DNA of 64,000 nt from Blastomussa wellsi (lineage: Eukaryota; Cnidaria; Anthozoa; Scleractinia; Plerogyridae). Positions 13,041 to 64,000 of this stretch are shown here, piece by piece. Numbering within the stretch: position 1 is the first letter of the stretch; each line of letters opens with the position of its first letter. Position numbers and translations under genes: made by a program. The notes below the pieces were generated by a model. It searched no databases and was not told where the DNA came from. It saw only the letters and a program-made list of their open reading frames with translations. The DNA is taken from positions 21,679,831-21,743,830 of the forward strand of contig OX393568.1 in NCBI GenBank assembly GCA_947652115.1. Direction: 5' to 3'.

Positions 13041-14347
13041 TGGGTTCGGAGACGATGACGGAAAGCAAGAAAAGTCCTGGGAACCAATTTGTTATTGACA
13101 AGGTGTCGCCAGGGTATTTCTTTCATTAATGGCACGAGGAACCTCGGGTGGAGTTTTCATACTTCGCACTTGTAATAATGATTACTACACTCAAACATTA
13201 CTCTTTCTTTATTTCCTTTTATAGTGCCATATTAATTTTCTAATAGCTCATAGTTTGTCGACTGTTTTATATTCTCGCTATTTAAAAAGTGGCTATGGTC
13301 CAAGTTGAGTTTTACCCAACGGGCCCTTTTATTAATATTCAACTATTATATTCTAAACCTTAATTAATAAAACACCCATCACAGCCGTTTCAATTCAACA
13401 AGCTACAAATGAATCATAACGATTTTTCTCTAGACTATTCAGCGTCAATTTGTTAAATCTAAGGAAAATTATATTGCACTGTGTAAATTTAATACACGTA
13501 TTTAGTAAAAAATGTCAGAACAGAAAATTACACCCACTAACCTGAAAGCCCCAATAATGAAGAGCTTGTTGATTCTCCTCAGAAAATTAATACATAATCA
13601 GGGAGAAGGATGGAAATGATCACCTTACTGAACTCTCCCAACTGCTGTTATAAGACGTGTATGGGGATTGATAGGAGAATTTGTAAGTGGATCTCGGGGT
13701 TAGAGTGGTTTTACCAAATCGATAAAACAAGTTACGAATTCGTATTGGCGATTTGAGACCAACAATCAATTGGTGAATAGAAACCTCGCTTGGAGGGAAT
13801 CCGTATTGCTGATTTAGTACAATCACTCTCGACCAATTAATCTGTACATCAAAGCTCGGATACAACATAGGCTAGAAAAAAATAAAAGTTACTACCTTTT
13901 TCACTGTAATCGAAAAGTTCCTTGACTAATAAATAAATACAATCACGGTCCTCATATACTGTCTGCCTCGCTTTTCTTTGAAATGAAGAGCTAATACGAA
14001 TGTGTGTGATAGACTAAGGGCATTCGCTTTTGGGCGTCAGTGGTTCTTTGAAAAATGAAAACAAGAATATTTGACCGAGCGGAGACTGGAAAAGAGCCAT
14101 TAAACGGGATTGTACGGGACGCTGATTGGCTGAAGTTGGCGTGCTTTGTTCTCGTTCTGCATTCATGTGATTGGTTATTGTTGTCCGAGTAGCCTAGGCT
14201 ACACCACCCAAGCAATTAAGCTATTTTCAAATCAAGCAGGGAAAAGGCCAGTGCAAACGTGCCCAAAGTCGAATGGTAATGGCATTGCTTTGAAGATCAA
14301 ATAGAGCGGTTGGCATTGCTTTGGTTTTGTATTACTACGCTCAGTGA

Positions 14348-14626
14348 TTAGTTTAAAAATCTCACGCCACTTTTTAAACTAGTAAGAAAACCAAAACCAA
14401 TAAACTCGCGAGCGTACATTTTCCAGCGCTTTGTGTCGGCTACGTACATACATACATACATTTTTATCAATCCCAGAAGTCGTGCAGACTCAGTATTAAC
14501 AGCAGAATTGGGAAGGTCATTCCAAAGGGGGATAACAAGTGAGAAAAAAGGAAAACTTGTATGCATTGGTGCGAGCAAAGATATGTCTGAATCACTGGAA
14601 TGCCTCCGTCCTTTGTGATTGACCAA
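14348..14626 (-). pseudogene. Non-LTR retrotransposon fragment (C-terminal end of the RT ORF)
   Basis: Minus-strand frame with SFFSLVIPLWNDLPNS-like sequence (SFPFFSLVIPLWNDLPNSAV), the motif found at the C-terminus of many CR1/L2-type LINE proteins. Only about 40 residues are recognisable. It overlaps a diverged copy of the CCAAAACCAAT repeat on its low-coordinate side. Confidence 0.6.
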
Positions 14627-14871
14627 AGTAATTACGTTGGTTTTGGTCTTGCGACACTCAATTGAAACTCGCTCTAAGAGAATCGTTCAGCAGGACTGAT
14701 CTGATACAAAAAGGCTACGTTTGCTGTCAGAATTAAACTTTGGATATCACTGAATGCAACCATTTTAGTGGCAAACGCCACTGCAATTTCTTTTGTCTCG
14801 CGTCAGGAACATTCGACATCAATTAGTGGCGTCTGATAAAATAGTCTGTAGAGGAAGTACTTGTACTGATG

Positions 14872-64000
<49,129 letters not shown>

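Larger units (their letters stand above)
12274..14871. other. Convergent intergenic region between septin and neurobeachin/LRBA
   Basis: Both genes end into this 2.6-kb space, so it holds both 3' UTRs. The known content is the 285-bp MITE, the LINE fragment and a CCAAAACCAAT-type repeat. No further exon is supported. Confidence 0.6.

Overview
This is a eukaryotic nuclear window, almost certainly from an animal and most likely an anthozoan cnidarian (a stony coral or close relative). Every gene except one is split into short GT-AG exons, introns are AT-rich and full of hairpin transposons, and the proteins match bilaterian families closely. The cnidarian assignment is inference from gene architecture and from the style of the SINE, MITE and LINE remnants; nothing in the sequence proves it.

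Layout. (1) About 59-4679, minus strand: the 5' part of a mitochondrial calcium uptake (MICU2/3-like) gene that runs off the left edge. (2) 4680-4914: a 235-bp gap between this gene and a divergently transcribed septin. (3) 4915-12273, plus strand: a complete 14-exon septin of the SEPT6/8/10/11 group, 423 aa. (4) 12274-14871: a convergent intergenic interval with a 285-bp palindromic MITE and a LINE fragment. (5) 14872-64000, minus strand: the last 48 coding exons (about 2,450 codons, phase-consistent at the junctions I checked) of one neurobeachin/LRBA orthologue, running off the right edge. Domains run from the ConA-like and armadillo/DUF4704 region through an acidic linker, DUF1088, PH-BEACH and BEACH to WD40 repeats.

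Inside introns of the neurobeachin/LRBA gene lie three notable passengers. An intronless Mab-21 gene (33433-34512, 359 aa, the same length as vertebrate MAB21L1/2) sits in the 9.8-kb intron that splits the PH-BEACH domain. This echoes vertebrate MAB21L1 in NBEA and MAB21L2 in LRBA, but here it is on the host's strand. A 2.4-kb foldback transposon (23011-25432) has 0.7-0.8-kb inverted arms holding a 19-bp minisatellite and a zinc-ribbon exon, with an HTH/integrase-N-terminal exon in the loop. A tyrosine-recombinase retrotransposon (50956-56163) has open gag, RT-RNase H and recombinase ORFs and split direct repeats in Ngaro/PAT order.

The rest of the non-coding sequence is intron or intergenic DNA carrying palindromic MITEs, tRNA-derived SINE pieces, LINE C-terminal remnants, simple repeats, a degenerate hammerhead-ribozyme motif and a partial duplicate of one PH-BEACH exon. 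Introns not listed separately showed no further gene.
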